NCBI GenBank assembly: GCA_900758375.1
Contig: CAAERJ010000022.1
Span: 1-62,259 of the forward strand
From: an uncultured Collinsella sp.
GTDB taxonomy: Bacteria; Actinomycetota; Coriobacteriia; Coriobacteriales; Coriobacteriaceae
Direction of reading: 5' to 3'
DNA: 62,259 nucleotides
Both the position numbers and the translations under genes were made by a program. How positions within the stretch are numbered: the first letter of the stretch is position 1; the number at the start of each line of letters is the position of its first letter. The notes beneath the pieces were generated by a model. It had not been told where the DNA came from. It saw only the letters and a list, made by a program, of their open reading frames with translations, and did no database searches. Positions 61,479 to 62,259 of the stretch are shown here, one piece after another.

Positions 61479-61970
61479 ATGAAGATCGTGGTAAGTGCCT
61501 GCTTGATGGGCGAGAGCTGCAAGTATAACGGGCTCGACAACTATCATCGAGAGTTGGTCGAGGCCTGCGAGCGCACGGGGACCGAGGTCCTCTTGGTGTG
61601 TCCTGAGGTCTTTGGGGGTCTTCCCACGCCGCGCAAGCCGTCCGAGATTGTGAACGGCGAGGTTCGTACCTGCGAGGGCATCTCGGTTGATCGCGAATTT
61701 CGCCTGGGTGCCCAACGTGCGCTCGATATGTGCGAGCAGGCGGGCGGACCGGAAGAGATAGTCGCGTGCATCCTTCAGGACCGCAGCCCCTCGTGCGGTG
61801 CGGGTCACATCTACGACGGCACCTTTAGCGGTACGCTCACCGCGGGCAACGGTGTTTTCGTCGACCTGCTCCTGCGCCACGGGTACCGTGTGATTCCGGC
61901 TAGCGAGTTCGATCCCAGCATGCTGGAACATTGTCCACAGCACTCGAATCCAACACTTCCTCACGGGTGA
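61479..61970 (+). CDS. DUF523 family protein, with an abnormal C-terminal end
   Basis: The 163-residue protein matches DUF523: VVSACLMGESCKYNGLDNY at the start, VCPEVFGGLPTPRKPSEI in the middle, and the family motif LQDRSPSCGAGHIYDG with conserved cysteines, then GTLTAGNGVF. Function is unknown; the Cys motifs suggest metal or cluster binding. ATG 61479 sits six bases after GGGAG AGTTGT; a TTG two codons upstream is also in frame. The last 20 or so residues (EHCPQHSNPTLPHG) do not look like the family and overlap a recombinase remnant on the other strand, so the gene's end was probably replaced. Confidence 0.8.
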   Translation: MKIVVSACLMGESCKYNGLDNYHRELVEACERTGTEVLLVCPEVFGGLPTPRKPSEIVNGEVRTCEGISVDREFRLGAQRALDMCEQAGGPEEIVACILQDRSPSCGAGHIYDGTFSGTLTAGNGVFVDLLLRHGYRVIPASEFDPSMLEHCPQHSNPTLPHG

Positions 61971-62045
61971 CCGTTTTGGCATCATCCGTGAAGTTGATAT
62001 TGAGTACGACCCGGTCATCAAAGACGTAGACCGAGTTGACAGGTG
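61900..62045 (-). pseudogene. C-terminal remnant of a large serine recombinase
   Basis: On the minus strand about 45 codons read VNSVYVFDDRVVLNINF, then TDDAKTVTREEVLDSSA. This fits the strongly conserved end of resolvase-type large serine recombinases (NxVYxYDDKxxxxFNYxDxxKTxTxxE). The rest of the recombinase is absent; upstream sequence is GC-rich and not in register. The remnant overlaps the 3' end of the DUF523 gene, which suggests a past integration or deletion event at that site. The junction itself cannot be placed exactly. Confidence 0.55.
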
Positions 62046-62168
62046 CCGTACCCAGGCAGTCCCTCCCCGCGGTCCTCGCGCAGGAACGCGTACAAGGCCC
62101 TCCCGTCTCTTGCGCCCCTCCTGCCCCAAACCCTGCTAGGAACGAGTGCAGCAAACTGGAATTTTAAA

Positions 62169-62259
62169 TTAGTCTTTGCAAATAACCTTTGAACCTTCAC
62201 CATCAATTACAATTCCCTGACGGTTGTTAATTGGGCATAGATTCAAATCCGAAAACTCA
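62169..62259 (-). CDS. Partial gene at the window edge (C-terminal 29 residues)
   Basis: The minus-strand frame entering at the right edge ends at TAA 62169-62171 and reads LNLCPINNRQGIVIDG, then GSKVICKD. It looks protein-like and is AT-rich compared with the backbone. No family can be assigned from so short a part, and the true length lies outside the window. Confidence 0.4.
   Translation of the reverse strand, partial: EFSDLNLCPINNRQGIVIDGEGSKVICKD

Overview
The window reads as chromosome from a gut actinobacterium of class Coriobacteriia, most likely Collinsella. That assignment is an inference from the GC-rich housekeeping genes, the GTG/TTG starts, the gene order and the sucrose PTS locus; no marker gene was compared. 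No gene in the backbone is obviously broken, so the backbone looks like normal vertically inherited sequence.

Layout. (1) 1-1503: a fused dTDP-rhamnose epimerase/reductase, the end of a polysaccharide cluster. (2) About 1575-15500: a lower-GC accessory island rich in defence-like genes. It holds three AbiH-family genes (two on +, one on - downstream of a PIN-domain nuclease gene), a short unknown gene, an internally deleted IS256 transposase, a broken UvrD-type helicase, an intact OLD-like ATPase/TOPRIM protein, two decayed Abi_2 (AbiF/AbiD-type HEPN) genes each preceded by a hairpin-rich leader, a DUF2188 gene, and a HigB-type toxin with a premature stop beside an intact XRE antitoxin. (3) 15650-19850: a sucrose locus (LacI regulator, PTS EIIBC, sucrose-6-phosphate hydrolase) with two direct-repeat operators. 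(4) 19945-26640: a degenerate PLP-fold protein, a ModE-like regulator, guaB, leuS and a lipoprotein. (5) 27008-38528: the transcription/translation block rimP-nusA-infB-rbfA-nrnA-truB-ribF-dnaG-rpoD, mostly with overlapping or tightly spaced genes. (6) 38688-38869: two identical tRNA-Asn genes. (7) 39064-53936: asp23-dak2-recG-rsmD-coaD, a coiled-coil gene, yceD-rpmF-plsX-acpP-rnc-smc-ftsY-ffh. (8) 54057-61970: a DUF134/NifX fusion regulator, thyA-folA, a SpoU methyltransferase, a MATE pump, cobO, ftsH and a DUF523 gene. (9) 61900-62259: a serine-recombinase C-terminal remnant and a partial reverse-strand gene, which look like the edge of another mobile region.

The most interesting part is the defence island. 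The AbiH proteins carry motifs that resemble SIR2 nucleotide-binding sites. The PIN-107 aa-AbiH order on the minus strand looks like one operon. The Abi_2 remnants keep hairpin leaders of the kind reported as antitoxin RNAs for AbiF. Five island genes are each interrupted by a single in-frame TAG or TAA with sensible coding sequence on both sides; nonsense decay is the simplest reading. Outside the island, a 29-bp-arm hairpin before leuS, a family of long intergenic palindromes, and a cystathionine-synthase-like protein without its catalytic lysine motif stand out.
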